Assembly: GCA_964423795.1 (NCBI GenBank)
Contig: CAYRGC010000009.1
Location: 1 to 56,857 of the forward strand
Source of the DNA: CAYRGC01 sp964423795
GTDB lineage: Bacteria > Patescibacteriota > Gracilibacteria > Peribacterales > Peribacteraceae
DNA: 56,857 nt
Direction: 5' to 3'
Every line of letters starts with the position of its first letter. Within the stretch, counting starts at the first letter, position 1. The position numbers were made by a program, and so were the translations under genes. The notes beneath the pieces were generated by a model that was not told the DNA's origin, ran no database searches, and was given only the letters and a program-made list of their open reading frames with translations. Shown here piece by piece: positions 47,220 through 55,785 of this stretch.

Positions 47220-47308
47220 CTGGTGCGACGAGCAACCGAGATTCCAGGATACCAAGCAACCATGAAAATCCTGGTTGCCTGGTTGCCCGGCTGCTTGGTT
47301 GCGTCTCA
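47220..47308. repeat. Word-repeat hairpin (GGTTGCCTGGTTGC)
   Basis: The right half holds GGTTGCCTGGTTGCCCGGCT followed by GCTTGGTTGC. The left half holds GCAACCGAGATTCC and CCAAGCAACC, its degenerate complements. It lies between ftsX and the TPR gene. Confidence 0.7.
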
Positions 47309-47920
47309 GAGCGACTGCTTCACCTTCTGCGTCGGCGCCACCGCGAGGCGCTTGATGGCTTCCATGCACTCGCGGGCGCGCTCGTTTTGGGGATCCAAGT
47401 CGAGCGAGCGCTGGAAGAGCACCTTGGCGCGCGGGAAGTCGCGCGTCTCGAGGTACGTCACGCCGAGATCGCAAAGCGTGAGGGGCGAATCGGCGTCGAG
47501 ATTGAGGGCGCGCTCGAGCGTGACGATGCCCTGGGCGCGCTGGCCGAGATGGAAAAGGGCCCATCCGAGGCAACGGAGGATTTCGGCGTTGTTGGGGCGC
47601 AGCGAATTCGAGCGGCGCAGATGCGTCACGGCCTTCTCCCAGTCCTCGTCCTGCGAACGGAGGAAACCGAGGATGTACTCGCCGGTGTAACTCTCGGGAT
47701 CGAGCTGAACGGCGCGGGTCGCCGCCGCCTCGGCACGCTCGTATTCCTGCAGGCTGAGTTCGTTGTCGGCGATCTCCTCGTACGCGGCCACGTTCTCCGG
47801 ATCCTCGAGGAGAAGCTCCTCCAAAAGGGCGATCGCCTCGCGGTACCGGCCCTCCAGTTTCAGCTGTTCGGCCTGCTCCAGGCGGGCGAGGGTCTCGGGG
47901 GTGGGATCGTCGTGGATCAT
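47306..47920 (-). CDS. TPR repeat protein
   Basis: A 204-residue soluble protein made of about five tetratricopeptide repeats, for example LEGRYREAIALLEELLLEDP and HLGQRAQGIVTLERALNLDA. No catalytic domain or signal peptide. TPR proteins act as scaffolds; the partner is unknown. TACACT lies 8 bases before the ATG. It ends in a word-repeat gap before ftsX. Confidence 0.88.
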   Translation of the reverse strand: MIHDDPTPETLARLEQAEQLKLEGRYREAIALLEELLLEDPENVAAYEEIADNELSLQEYERAEAAATRAVQLDPESYTGEYILGFLRSQDEDWEKAVTHLRRSNSLRPNNAEILRCLGWALFHLGQRAQGIVTLERALNLDADSPLTLCDLGVTYLETRDFPRAKVLFQRSLDLDPQNERARECMEAIKRLAVAPTQKVKQSL

Positions 47921-47928
47921 GGAGTGCG

Positions 47929-47934
47929 AGTGTA
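47929..47934 (-). promoter_or_regulatory. TACACT box, 8 bases before ATG 47920
   Basis: The leaderless-type promoter of the TPR protein gene. Confidence 0.5.
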
Positions 47935-48050
47935 GCGCGGTCGGATGATGGATGCCACTTACTTCGAGGCGTTTTTGGGAGAAGAGCGGCGAGGAGAAGG
48001 GCTTACCCGTGAGCCAAAACCGGGAGCTCGGATTTTTTCGAGAAAATCGG

Positions 48051-48380
48051 TCAGTACACGATGGCGAAAAGGGTGCGGAGGATGGCGTAGGCGCCGAGGA
48101 CGATGCCCATGCCGATGAGGGATCCGATCATGATCTTCTTTCCCTTGTCGACCATGTTGCTGTCGCCGTGGGACGCCACGAGATACGTGGCTCCCACGAG
48201 GAAAAGCACGGTGGCGACGCTCACGATGCTCGCGGCCGCGAATCCGTAGACGTTCGCGAAGAGCTGTTCGATCGGGATCCGGGCACCCGTATTGATCACC
48301 ATCGTGCGATCGGTGAGCGCGGCCGCCGTGGCGGGGACCAGGAAAGCCGGGAATCCGAGAAGGGAGAGACGGCGGGACAT
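48051..48380 (-). CDS. TrbC/VirB2-like two-helix membrane protein
   Basis: A 109-residue protein with a signal-like N-terminus and two membrane helices (AASIVSVATVLFLVGATYLV and IMIGSLIGMGIVLGAYAILR) separated by a basic, charged loop GDSNMVDKGKK. This is the pattern of the small pilin-like subunits of type IV secretion systems that occur in many CPR genomes, often without the other components. No other secretion gene is nearby. TATAAT lies 6 bases before the ATG. Confidence 0.7.
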   Translation of the reverse strand: MSRRLSLLGFPAFLVPATAAALTDRTMVINTGARIPIEQLFANVYGFAAASIVSVATVLFLVGATYLVASHGDSNMVDKGKKIMIGSLIGMGIVLGAYAILRTLFAIVY

Positions 48381-48386
48381 CGGGGA

Positions 48387-48392
48387 ATTATA
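48387..48392 (-). promoter_or_regulatory. TATAAT box, 6 bases before ATG 48380
   Basis: A perfect consensus -10 at leaderless distance on the minus strand. Confidence 0.6.
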
Positions 48393-48539
48393 GCAGAAAA
48401 GCGGCGTTTTTGGAATGCGAAGGCACGTCCCGACAGGTCCTTTCCGCAGCCAACATAGGGGGCCCGAACCCCGGGATTTGGGCTGTGGGATTGGATTCTT
48501 TTTACGGCCTCGGACCTACCTCCCGCGCCCGGCCTCCTC

Positions 48540-48545
48540 TACACT
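48540..48545 (+). promoter_or_regulatory. TACACT box, 7 bases before ATG 48553
   Basis: It fixes the start of the penicillin-binding protein gene and excludes the longer upstream frame. Confidence 0.55.
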
Positions 48546-48552
48546 CCACCCG

Positions 48553-51500
48553 ATGGACGCACGATTCTCGCTCCGCTCCGTGGGGGAACCCTCCCCCCTC
48601 CCCCCTCCCCGGAGGGAACCCTCCTTCGGCCGACGCGGACCGAAGGACGGAAGCCGGCTGCGGACGCTGTGGCGCGCCCTGCGGGAACGGACGATCCTGC
48701 TTCTCGGCGGTCCCGACGCGAGCCGCAGGACGAAACTGCTGCGCGGAGGCGGCATCGCCGCCGGCATCGGCGTGCTGTACGCGCTCTTCCTCTTCCTCAC
48801 GCTTCCGAGCATCAGCGAGCAGACGATCGGACAGGCCGCCCAGAGCACGGTGATCACGGACCGCAACGGCGTCGAGCTCTACCGCCTCTTCGGCGAGGAG
48901 GACCGCACGTACGTCCGCGGCGAGGACATCCCGCGCAGCATGAAGGACGCTGTGGTGGCGATCGAGGACGAGCGCTTCTACGATCGCGGCTGCCTCGATT
49001 TCCGCGCCCTCGCGCGCGCCGTGTTCCACCTGGGCAAATCGGGCGGCGCCTCCACGATCACGCGCCAGCTCGCGCGCAACGCCCTCGACCTCACGCACGA
49101 GAACGTCCTCAACCGCAAACTCAAGGAACTCATCCTCGGCTGCCAACTGGAACACACGTACGACAAGGAGAAGATCCTCGAGCTCTACCTCAACTGGATC
49201 CCCTTCGGACAGAACGCGTACGGCGTGGAGCAGGCCAGCCAGCGCTACTTCGGCAAATCGGTGAAGGAACTCACCCTCGCCGAGTCCGCCGTGCTCGCGA
49301 GTCTCCCGCAGATGCCGAGCTACCTGAGTCCCTACGGCAGGCACGTCCGCACCACCGTGTCGGAGCGAGCGCTCGACCGCATCGCGAGCGGCACCATCAC
49401 CTCCTCGGACCAGATCGCCGACGACGACTTCACGCTCGGCCTGCTCGGCGCCGACACCGGCACCGGCACGACGACCGTCTACGTCGGCGGCCGCACGGAC
49501 CAGGTGCTCCATAACATGGTGACCCAAGGCTTCGTCACCCAGGCGGACCACGACGCGGCGGTGAAGGAACTCAAGACCCTCGTGTTCAAACCCGCGCGCG
49601 AATCGATCCGCGCCCCGCACTTCGTGCTCTGGACGAAGGACGTGCTGGAGAAGAACTTCGCCGACGGCGCGGAGAAAGGCATCCTCGAGCAGGGAGGCCT
49701 CACGATCCAGACCACGCTCGACTGGCGCCTCCAGGAGGCCGCCGAGAAGATCATCGCGTCGCACCGCGAGGACTTCAAGAAGCGCTTCATGGCCAACAAC
49801 ATGGCGCTCATCGCCCTGGACCCGAAGACCCGCGAAGTGCTCGCCTACGTCGGCAACGCCGACTACGCGGACGAGGAGGCGGGCGGGAAGATCGACATGA
49901 TCCAGGTGCCGCGCCAACCCGGCTCGAGCTTCAAGCCCTTCGTCTACGCCGGCGCGTTCCTGCAGGGGTACAGCCCGGCCACCGTCCTCTACGACGTGCC
50001 CACGAAGTTCGGCACGTACGAGCCGCAGAACTACGAGGGCAGCTTCCAGGGCCTCATGACCGCGCGTCAGGCGCTCGGCGGCTCCCGCAACATCCCCGCC
50101 ATCAAGGCGTACTTCCTCGCGGGGGAGGAACCCAAGCTCCTCGCGCTCGCCGACGCGCTCGGCATGCCCACGCCCAACCGCAACGTCCCCTCCGAGGGCT
50201 ACGGTCCCGCGATGGCCATCGGCGCCGCGGAGACCCCGCTCTTCGAGATGGCCCAGGGCTACGCCGCCTTCGCCGACGGCGGCATCGCCAAGGCCCCCGT
50301 CGCGATCCTGAAGATCACCGACCGCCGCGGGAACCTCCTCCCGATCCCCGGGGAGGACACGGCCGAATCCGAGGCGCTCGACCCGCGCGTCGCCTACCAG
50401 ATCACTTCCATCCTGAGCGACGCTTCCGTGCGCCCGGGCGAGTACTGGCAGACGATCCTCTCCGTCCCCGGCTACCAGGCCGCGGCGAAGACGGGCACGA
50501 GCAACAAGTGCCTCAAGCGGGACGAGAAGCAGAACTGCACCGAGCGCCGGCCGGACAACACCTGGACGATGGGCTACACGCCCAACATCGTCGCGGGCGT
50601 GTGGGTGGGCAACGCCTCGGCCGAGCCGCTCAGCCCCACGGCCGACGGCCTCACGCTCGCCGCGCCGATCTGGCACGACTTCATGGTGAAGGCGCAGGAG
50701 ATCCTCAAGCAGAACCCCGACGGCACGCCGCACGCCCTTTCCGCGAACTTCACGATGCCCGAGGGAATGGTGGAACCGCAGATCTCGATGCTATCGGGCG
50801 AACTCCCGACGGAATGCACGCCGATCAGCATGCGCCGCGGCGACGTGTTCCTGAGCGAGGACGCCCCGACCCTCGCCGATCCGGGTTGCGCCAACCTCGA
50901 GGTGGACCGCGTGACGGGCCTGCTCGCCTCCGACGAATGCCCGGCCGAGGCCCGCGAGATGCGCAGCTTCGTCATACCGATCTCCGTGCTCGACGACCGC
51001 TTCCCCCAGTGGAAGCAATCGATCGTCTCCTGGCTGTCCGCTCGCCAGCCCAAGATCGGCCCCGACGGCAAGCCCACGGGCGGCTCGGGCGCGTCCTTCA
51101 TCCTCGGCCTCGCGCCGGTGGAGAAGTGCACGATCGCCGCGACCCCGGGACGCGAGATCAAGCCGAAGCTCTCGATCCTCTCCCCCGACGACGGCGGATC
51201 GGCCGCCTATCCCGCCTTCCGCCCGGATCTGAAGTTCACGGTGGGTTCCAAGGTGCGCGAGATCCGGTTCGCGGTGGACGACAAGGACCTGCCGCCGTGG
51301 ACCACGGAACCCTTCGAGGGATCGGTCCGCGTGCCGCGCAGCATCAAGGAGACGGGCATGCACACGCTGAAAGTGACGCTCGTGGACGAGTACTACAACG
51401 AGGTCTCCGATTCCGTGCGCTTCACCTTCGCGCAGGACGTGAGCGGACCGCGCGTGTTCCTCACGTCGCCCCCGGACGGGAGCATCGTGACGACGGGCTC

Positions 51501-51753
51501 CGGCATCCTCATGCGCGCCGAGGCGAACGACCCGGAAGGCTCGCTCAAGTACGTCGAGTTCTACCTCGATGACGTGTTGCTCACCCGCAAGCCGCACGAA
51601 CCGTACGAACTCGAATACACCCCGCCGCTCATTCTGCCGGGCGGACACACCGTGCGTGCCGTCGCCACGGACGACGCCGGCAACTCTACCGAGGACACCG
51701 TGCGCATCACGGTGGAGGAAGCGGGCGACACGGCCAGCGGCAGCACGAACTGA
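48553..51753 (+). CDS. Class A penicillin-binding protein with C-terminal Ig-like domain
   Basis: A 1066-residue bifunctional peptidoglycan synthase. A Pro/Arg-rich cytoplasmic start is followed by one membrane helix near residues 66-84. The GT51 transglycosylase domain shows EDERFYDRG, then GGASTITRQLARNA and EKILELYLNWIPFGQNAYGV. The transpeptidase has SxxK in QPGSSFKPF near residue 460 and KTGTS near residue 646. After a long linker, an Ig-like module occupies roughly residues 970-1060 (YVEFYLDDVLLTRKPHEPY, then ATDDAGNSTEDTVRI). The Ig module is beyond a standard PBP1A and may bind wall polymers. Confidence 0.93.
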   Translation: MDARFSLRSVGEPSPLPPPRREPSFGRRGPKDGSRLRTLWRALRERTILLLGGPDASRRTKLLRGGGIAAGIGVLYALFLFLTLPSISEQTIGQAAQSTVITDRNGVELYRLFGEEDRTYVRGEDIPRSMKDAVVAIEDERFYDRGCLDFRALARAVFHLGKSGGASTITRQLARNALDLTHENVLNRKLKELILGCQLEHTYDKEKILELYLNWIPFGQNAYGVEQASQRYFGKSVKELTLAESAVLASLPQMPSYLSPYGRHVRTTVSERALDRIASGTITSSDQIADDDFTLGLLGADTGTGTTTVYVGGRTDQVLHNMVTQGFVTQADHDAAVKELKTLVFKPARESIRAPHFVLWTKDVLEKNFADGAEKGILEQGGLTIQTTLDWRLQEAAEKIIASHREDFKKRFMANNMALIALDPKTREVLAYVGNADYADEEAGGKIDMIQVPRQPGSSFKPFVYAGAFLQGYSPATVLYDVPTKFGTYEPQNYEGSFQGLMTARQALGGSRNIPAIKAYFLAGEEPKLLALADALGMPTPNRNVPSEGYGPAMAIGAAETPLFEMAQGYAAFADGGIAKAPVAILKITDRRGNLLPIPGEDTAESEALDPRVAYQITSILSDASVRPGEYWQTILSVPGYQAAAKTGTSNKCLKRDEKQNCTERRPDNTWTMGYTPNIVAGVWVGNASAEPLSPTADGLTLAAPIWHDFMVKAQEILKQNPDGTPHALSANFTMPEGMVEPQISMLSGELPTECTPISMRRGDVFLSEDAPTLADPGCANLEVDRVTGLLASDECPAEAREMRSFVIPISVLDDRFPQWKQSIVSWLSARQPKIGPDGKPTGGSGASFILGLAPVEKCTIAATPGREIKPKLSILSPDDGGSAAYPAFRPDLKFTVGSKVREIRFAVDDKDLPPWTTEPFEGSVRVPRSIKETGMHTLKVTLVDEYYNEVSDSVRFTFAQDVSGPRVFLTSPPDGSIVTTGSGILMRAEANDPEGSLKYVEFYLDDVLLTRKPHEPYELEYTPPLILPGGHTVRAVATDDAGNSTEDTVRITVEEAGDTASGSTN

Positions 51754-51757
51754 GGTG

Positions 51758-51763
51758 TACGCT
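51758..51763 (+). promoter_or_regulatory. TACGCT box, 6 bases before ATG 51770
   Basis: It lies 4 bases after the PBP stop and gives the downstream membrane protein its own promoter. Confidence 0.45.
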
Positions 51764-51769
51764 GGGGGC

Positions 51770-52327
51770 ATGATTCCGAAGCCGCCTCTCCTCTACGGCC
51801 GACTGACCGCCCTCCTGTGCCATCGCTGGTTCTGGTTCGCCTTCGCCTCCGCCTCGTATCTCCTCTGCTGGGACGTCTACATCCTCATCCTGAGCAAAGG
51901 CAAGGCATGGCCCCTGTGCGCGGGCTCGCTGCTCCTCGCGACCATGCCGCTCACCCTGCGGCTCGGGAGCACGAGGGCGCTCCGGTGGATGACCGCCATC
52001 TCGCTCCTCTGCCTGCCGCTCCTCGTGCCGCTGCTGATGTTCGCCGCGGGAACCTTCTCCGTTTCGCAGGCGATAGGAATCTCCTGGATCTTCTTCGTAG
52101 GCTCCCTTCGCTTCCTGCCGGGATACATTCTCATCGGTCTCGGCTTCACGCTCACCCGAGATCTCCCGATCCCCGCCGCCATCGCTTTCTGGATCGCCTC
52201 CGTCGCCGTCCTGCTCGCGGGCGCCTTCGGAAAGCGGTTCGGCGAACGCTGGAGGACGGCGCTCTTCGCGGCATTGACGATCATCGTTCTCCTCTCCCTG
52301 CGCGGATGCGTCGAAGCGGGCTTCTAA
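51770..52327 (+). CDS. Multi-span membrane protein (unrecognised)
   Basis: A 185-residue protein with about six hydrophobic segments, for example FWFAFASASYLLCWDVYILI and WMTAISLLCLPLLVPLLMFA. No soluble domain and no family that I recognise. It follows the PBP gene by 16 bases on the same strand. I start it at ATG 51770, as the longer frame overlaps the PBP gene. A wall- or lipid-related role is only suggested by position. Confidence 0.65.
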   Translation: MIPKPPLLYGRLTALLCHRWFWFAFASASYLLCWDVYILILSKGKAWPLCAGSLLLATMPLTLRLGSTRALRWMTAISLLCLPLLVPLLMFAAGTFSVSQAIGISWIFFVGSLRFLPGYILIGLGFTLTRDLPIPAAIAFWIASVAVLLAGAFGKRFGERWRTALFAALTIIVLLSLRGCVEAGF

Positions 52328-52339
52328 CCGATCGGGTGA

Positions 52340-52618
52340 TCAGCGCCGATCGAGATCGGACAGCATGAAGGCGATGATTTCTTGATCCACGACCGGGCGA
52401 AGGGGCTCCTCGTTTTCGAGCAGGTCTCCGTACAGTTTGCGCGCGAGCATGAGCAGGTACCCGATGTCTTCCCCCGCCTTGCGCTGCACGTCCGCGTTCT
52501 TGGCCGTCTCGACGCGCTCCAAAAACTTCCGTTTGCGCTCCAATTCCTCACGCTCCGGATCCGCTTCTCCCTCACCAGCGCCGTCACCGTCGAAGACATT
52601 CGGAGGAAACTCGCTCAT
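52340..52618 (-). CDS. Small charged hypothetical protein
   Basis: A 92-residue, highly charged protein starting MSEFPPNVFDGDGAGEGEAD, with a helical middle (REELERKRKFLERVETAKNA) and a tail LRPVVDQEIIAFMLSDLDRR. No family is recognised; the helical content suggests a small binding protein. ATG 52618 is chosen because the upstream residues are unlike the rest; an ATG 18 bases earlier is possible. It is convergent with the membrane-protein gene. Confidence 0.55.
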   Translation of the reverse strand: MSEFPPNVFDGDGAGEGEADPEREELERKRKFLERVETAKNADVQRKAGEDIGYLLMLARKLYGDLLENEEPLRPVVDQEIIAFMLSDLDRR

Positions 52619-52884
52619 GTACGCGCGGTGGCCCATGGGGACGAGGGGGGAAAGTGCTCCCAGTATCATCGAGAACCATCGAGACAACGAATTTTTAACG
52701 GTGTCAATAATAGAACGCCGCAGTACGTAGCGACAATTTCGCGAACCATGCGTCCATTCATGCTCCAATCGCCAATTGACGCTTTTTACAAGGGAGTTCG
52801 AAAGAGCGGGTCTCGTGGGCCCCGCGACCGAGAACACCTTGTAGGGAAAAGTGAGTCCGCGAGAGGGACGGCGCAGGGGCCCTT
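52619..52884. other. Gap between the small hypothetical gene and yebC
   Basis: About 265 bases. I see no gene, RNA or hairpin with confidence; it includes an AT-richer stretch near 52690-52735. Confidence 0.4.
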
Positions 52885-53619
52885 TCACGAAAAATCAGCG
52901 TTCGTATGCACTTCGCTCACGTCTTCGTCCTCCTCGATCGCCTCCATGAACGCATGCACCTTCTCGGCCGCGGCGTCGTCGGAAACCGGGGCCTTCTGCT
53001 TGGGGATGTACGAGAGGCCGGAGGAGAGGACGCTCCATCCGTTTCCCTTCAGAAAGTCCGCGACGGGCTTCCAGTTGGTGACGGAGGTGACGACCCGAAG
53101 CACCTTGTCCTGCTCGGCGATGTCGTCGGCGCCGAAGTCGATCAGCTCGAGCTCCAGCTCCTCCAGGCTCTGGGTGGAGGACGCCGGACGCTCGGCCACG
53201 ACGAGCCCCTTGCGCTCGAACATCCACGCCACCGATCCCCCGTCGGCGACTCTTCCGCCGTTCTTCTGGATCGCGGTGCGCACGTTGGACGCCGTGCGGT
53301 TCCGATTATCGGAGAGGCACTCGATGATGTACGCCGTCCCCGCGGGGCCGTACGCCTCGTAGAGCAGCTCCTCCATCTGCCCCGCGCCCTTGAGCTCGCC
53401 CGTGCCCTTCTTGATGGCGCGATCGATGTTCGCGTTCGGCACGCTCTCGGCCTTGGCGTTGTCGATCGCGAGGCGCAGCGCCGTGTTCGTGGCGGGATCG
53501 CCGCCGCGTTGGGCCGCGATCTGGATCAGCTTGGCGTGGCGCGTGAAGATCTTGCCGCGTTTGGCGTCCTGCGCGCCCTTTCGAACCCGAATGTTCGCCC
53601 ACTTAGAATGACCTGACAT
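52885..53619 (-). CDS. yebC: YebC/PmpR family DNA-binding protein
   Basis: A 244-residue protein of the YebC family, involved in transcriptional regulation and, in recent work on the family, in translation of proline-rich stretches. The conserved MSGHSKWANIRVRKGAQDAK opens it, then KIFTRHAKLIQIAAQRGGDP and, in domain two, EAYGPAGTAYIIECLSDNRN. Length is typical. No TAnnnT box is visible. Its first seven codons are repeated 79 bases upstream, beside a dispersed 26-bp repeat. Confidence 0.93.
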   Translation of the reverse strand: MSGHSKWANIRVRKGAQDAKRGKIFTRHAKLIQIAAQRGGDPATNTALRLAIDNAKAESVPNANIDRAIKKGTGELKGAGQMEELLYEAYGPAGTAYIIECLSDNRNRTASNVRTAIQKNGGRVADGGSVAWMFERKGLVVAERPASSTQSLEELELELIDFGADDIAEQDKVLRVVTSVTNWKPVADFLKGNGWSVLSSGLSYIPKQKAPVSDDAAAEKVHAFMEAIEEDEDVSEVHTNADFS

Positions 53620-53651
53620 AACTGCGGAGGAAGTGAAATATCATGTTTGCG

Positions 53652-53677
53652 CTGTCATCCCGAGCGTAGCCGAGGGA
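53652..53677. repeat. GAGCGTAGCCGAG repeat, copy B (26 bp)
   Basis: Identical to 21443-21468 over 26 bases. Here it separates yebC from a second copy of the yebC start. Confidence 0.85.
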
Positions 53678-53699
53678 GCCCACTTGGAATGTCCTGACA
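53677..53699 (-). pseudogene. Duplicated yebC start (MSGHSKWA)
   Basis: On the minus strand, positions 53699-53677 read ATG TCA GGA CAT TCC AAG TGG GC, encoding MSGHSKWA, the yebC N-terminus, with two synonymous changes relative to the intact gene (GGT/CAT/TCT there). The frame is cut off by the 26-bp repeat. Confidence 0.8.
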
Positions 53700-53804
53700 T
53701 GCTGGAGAAGGAATGGGCCAAAACTCTACTACAGCCGCCGGCGAAACTCACGCGCGCCGACTGAACATTGCCAACGCCCCGAAGTACGGCACAATCCCCA
53801 TCCG

Positions 53805-54776
53805 ATGGACAGAGAAGATGATCTCCTCCGGCGCTTAGGCGAGGCGATGCCGCCCCGGCACCCTCAGGCGCTTCGGGAAGTCGGAACCCCTCCGATGGCG
53901 CTCGAGCAGTTCCTGCACCGCATGATCGTGGAATCGAAAGCGCAGCATTGGACGTCCGCGTACGAAGCCTGCCGCACGGGACTCCTGCTCTCGGGTCGTT
54001 TCCGCGGCTGGACGGACGCGGACATCATGCGCGTCGTCCGCAAAGCGTTCCCCGAGAAGAACGATGGCAGGAAACCGCTTCCTGATCTGCGACCGGATCT
54101 CCCGGGAGATATCGCGAGCGACGGCAGCCCCGATCGGGCGGATACCTCCCTGGAAACCGAAAGCCGGCGCGACGCGCTGCTCCGCGAGGCGATCATGCTC
54201 GTACGGAACGCGATGATCGAGGCGCTGGGCACGGACTCCGCGGCCGTGATGGATGCCGGCAGGGAGGCGCTCACGGGGTTCCTGGACCGCCTCATGCGGG
54301 AAGAGCCCGGGTTCTGGGAGGTGTACGGCCCCGCGATCGCCCATCTCGCCACCCATCTGCACGACGAGGCGGAAACACTCTTCCGGGAGCGCGGGTGGCA
54401 AATGCCGGTAACGGAGCTCCCTCCTTCTCCCGTCGCCCCCTCGCAGCAGACTCCTCTGCCGAACAATCTCACCCCGCTCGTCGAAGGCCAGGTGCGAGAC
54501 GGCATCGACGCGTTCCTTCGGGAACGCATCCGCGACGTCGTCGCCCGTCCCCGGGTCACCGCGGATCTCACGCCCGTGGAATGCGCGCTGCCTCTCGGCG
54601 CGCTCTGGCGCGCGTGGTGCATGGACGACGCGTCACGCACCTACGACATCGATCCCGATCGGATGCAGGTCTTATTCAACCGCGCGACCCTCGAGCTCGG
54701 GTATCAGCTCCGGTGGGACACGGTGACGAACGATTTCCTGCTGGCCGTCCCGTTCCCGGACGGCGCTTCGTCGTGA
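53805..54776 (+). CDS. Hypothetical protein (unrecognised), 323 residues
   Basis: A 323-residue soluble, mostly helical protein with no family I recognise. Features are a Pro-rich linker (ELPPSPVAPSQQTPLP) dividing a helical N-terminal part (residues 1-200, including LEQFLHRMIVESKAQHW and DADIMRVVRKAFPEKNDG) from a C-terminal part (GQVRDGIDAFLRERIRDVV). Codon use matches the window. CACAAT lies 9 bases before the ATG. It is convergent with the bS6-bS18 unit, sharing the terminator between them. Confidence 0.7.
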   Translation: MDREDDLLRRLGEAMPPRHPQALREVGTPPMALEQFLHRMIVESKAQHWTSAYEACRTGLLLSGRFRGWTDADIMRVVRKAFPEKNDGRKPLPDLRPDLPGDIASDGSPDRADTSLETESRRDALLREAIMLVRNAMIEALGTDSAAVMDAGREALTGFLDRLMREEPGFWEVYGPAIAHLATHLHDEAETLFRERGWQMPVTELPPSPVAPSQQTPLPNNLTPLVEGQVRDGIDAFLRERIRDVVARPRVTADLTPVECALPLGALWRAWCMDDASRTYDIDPDRMQVLFNRATLELGYQLRWDTVTNDFLLAVPFPDGASS

Positions 54777-54804
54777 GGCCCGGCCCCTGCGGGCGCGACG
54801 CCTG

Positions 54805-54840
54805 AAAAAAAAGACCGCGACCCGGAGGCGGCGGTCTCTT
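54805..54840 (-). terminator. Rho-independent terminator of the bS6-bS18 unit
   Basis: Read on the minus strand AGACCGC pairs with GCGGTCT, followed by a run of eight T. The plus strand has only a weak TCTCTTTG tail, so it may also help end the gene at 53805-54776. Confidence 0.85.
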
Positions 54841-54875
54841 TGTCGGACAAGGCGGGGACGGAAGCCCGTCGACGC

Positions 54876-55118
54876 TCACTTGCGGTACGCGATCATGCCC
54901 ATGAAGCGGGCGCGCTCGATGGCGTTCTTGAGCATCTTCTGGTGCTTGAGGCAGTTGCCCGTGTAGTACTTCTTGCGGATGTTGCCGAAGTAATCGATGA
55001 AGGGCTTCATCGCGGGATAGTCCTTGTAATCGATGTACTTGGCGGTGTGCGCGCAGAACGCGCACTTCTTGGACCGGGGGTCCGGACGCCGCTGCTTTTG
55101 GTTCTTCTGGAAGGCCAT
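54876..55118 (-). CDS. rpsR: 30S ribosomal protein bS18
   Basis: An 80-residue ribosomal protein that pairs with bS6 in the platform of the small subunit. The core KYIDYKDYPAMKPFIDYFG, and then KHQKMLKNAIERARFMGMIAY, is diagnostic. A CAFC pair near residues 19-22 suggests the zinc-binding form. It follows bS6 by 20 bases, without the ssb gene that lies between them in many bacteria. Confidence 0.96.
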   Translation of the reverse strand: MAFQKNQKQRRPDPRSKKCAFCAHTAKYIDYKDYPAMKPFIDYFGNIRKKYYTGNCLKHQKMLKNAIERARFMGMIAYRK

Positions 55119-55138
55119 GGGGATCGGAGGTTAGAGAA

Positions 55139-55702
55139 TCAAATGTTCGAAAGTGAGTCGTCGGAAATGAGCTTGTCCAGCTTCTCGGTGAGGGCGCCCT
55201 CCTCGAGCTTGGGCTTGGCGCCGGCTTCCTTCTTCTCGCTCGCGACCATCTTGGCCTTGCGCTGGGCCTTCTTGGCGATCGAGGCCTGGACGCGCTCCTC
55301 CGTCTCGCGGCGGCGCGTGTCCTCCACGCTCTCGCGCTCCTTGAGCCACTGCTCGTACTTGTCGGCGTACTGCATCACGACGTATCCCTTCGGCGGGATC
55401 ACCATCATGTGGCGGAGGATGTTCTTGTGGATGCGCAGGGCCTGATCGAGCTCCCGGAGCTTCTTCGGCTCCATCTCGACGTAGAGGACGAGGTAGTTGC
55501 CCTCGGTCGCGCCCTTGATCGGGTACGCGAGACCGCGGCGGCCCCACTTGTCCTTGGCGACCTGCTTGGCGCCGGCTTCGGCGAAGAGGCCGTCGATCTC
55601 CTTGAGGAGCAGCGCTTCCTCCTTCTGCCCCATCGGGTAGGGATAGAGGATGCAGAACTCGTAGATGCGGACGTCCTCGGAGGACGGCGTGAGCGTAGGC
55701 AT
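55139..55702 (-). CDS. rpsF: 30S ribosomal protein bS6 with C-terminal extension
   Basis: A 187-residue bS6. The core from residue 10 reads VRIYEFCILYPYPMGQKEEA, then GRRGLAYPIKGATEGNYLVL and LRIHKNILRHMMV, the usual fold. The last 70 or so residues are a charged Lys/Glu/Ala helix tail (KKAQRKAKMVASEKKEAG) absent from the 95-135 residue typical protein. The start is ATG 55702. A structured 5' leader and a TATAGT box about 80 bases upstream suggest autoregulation. Confidence 0.93.
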   Translation of the reverse strand: MPTLTPSSEDVRIYEFCILYPYPMGQKEEALLLKEIDGLFAEAGAKQVAKDKWGRRGLAYPIKGATEGNYLVLYVEMEPKKLRELDQALRIHKNILRHMMVIPPKGYVVMQYADKYEQWLKERESVEDTRRRETEERVQASIAKKAQRKAKMVASEKKEAGAKPKLEEGALTEKLDKLISDDSLSNI

Positions 55703-55745
55703 AAGACTTCTGGGTAAATCCGGTGGCGAAGTGCCAGCGGAAAGT
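55703..55745 (-). promoter_or_regulatory. Candidate bS6:bS18 leader structure
   Basis: In the leader, GACTT pairs with AAGTC, enclosing TGGC-ACTTC-GCCA and an ACCGG bulge that pairs with CCG. Known bS6:bS18 autoregulatory leaders use a CCG-bearing bulge. A separate UUCG hairpin (TCCGC-TTCG-GCGGA) lies just upstream at about 55751-55770. Confidence 0.4.
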
Positions 55746-55785
55746 CTCGTTCCATCCGCCGAAGCGGACGGACGGACGCAAACTA

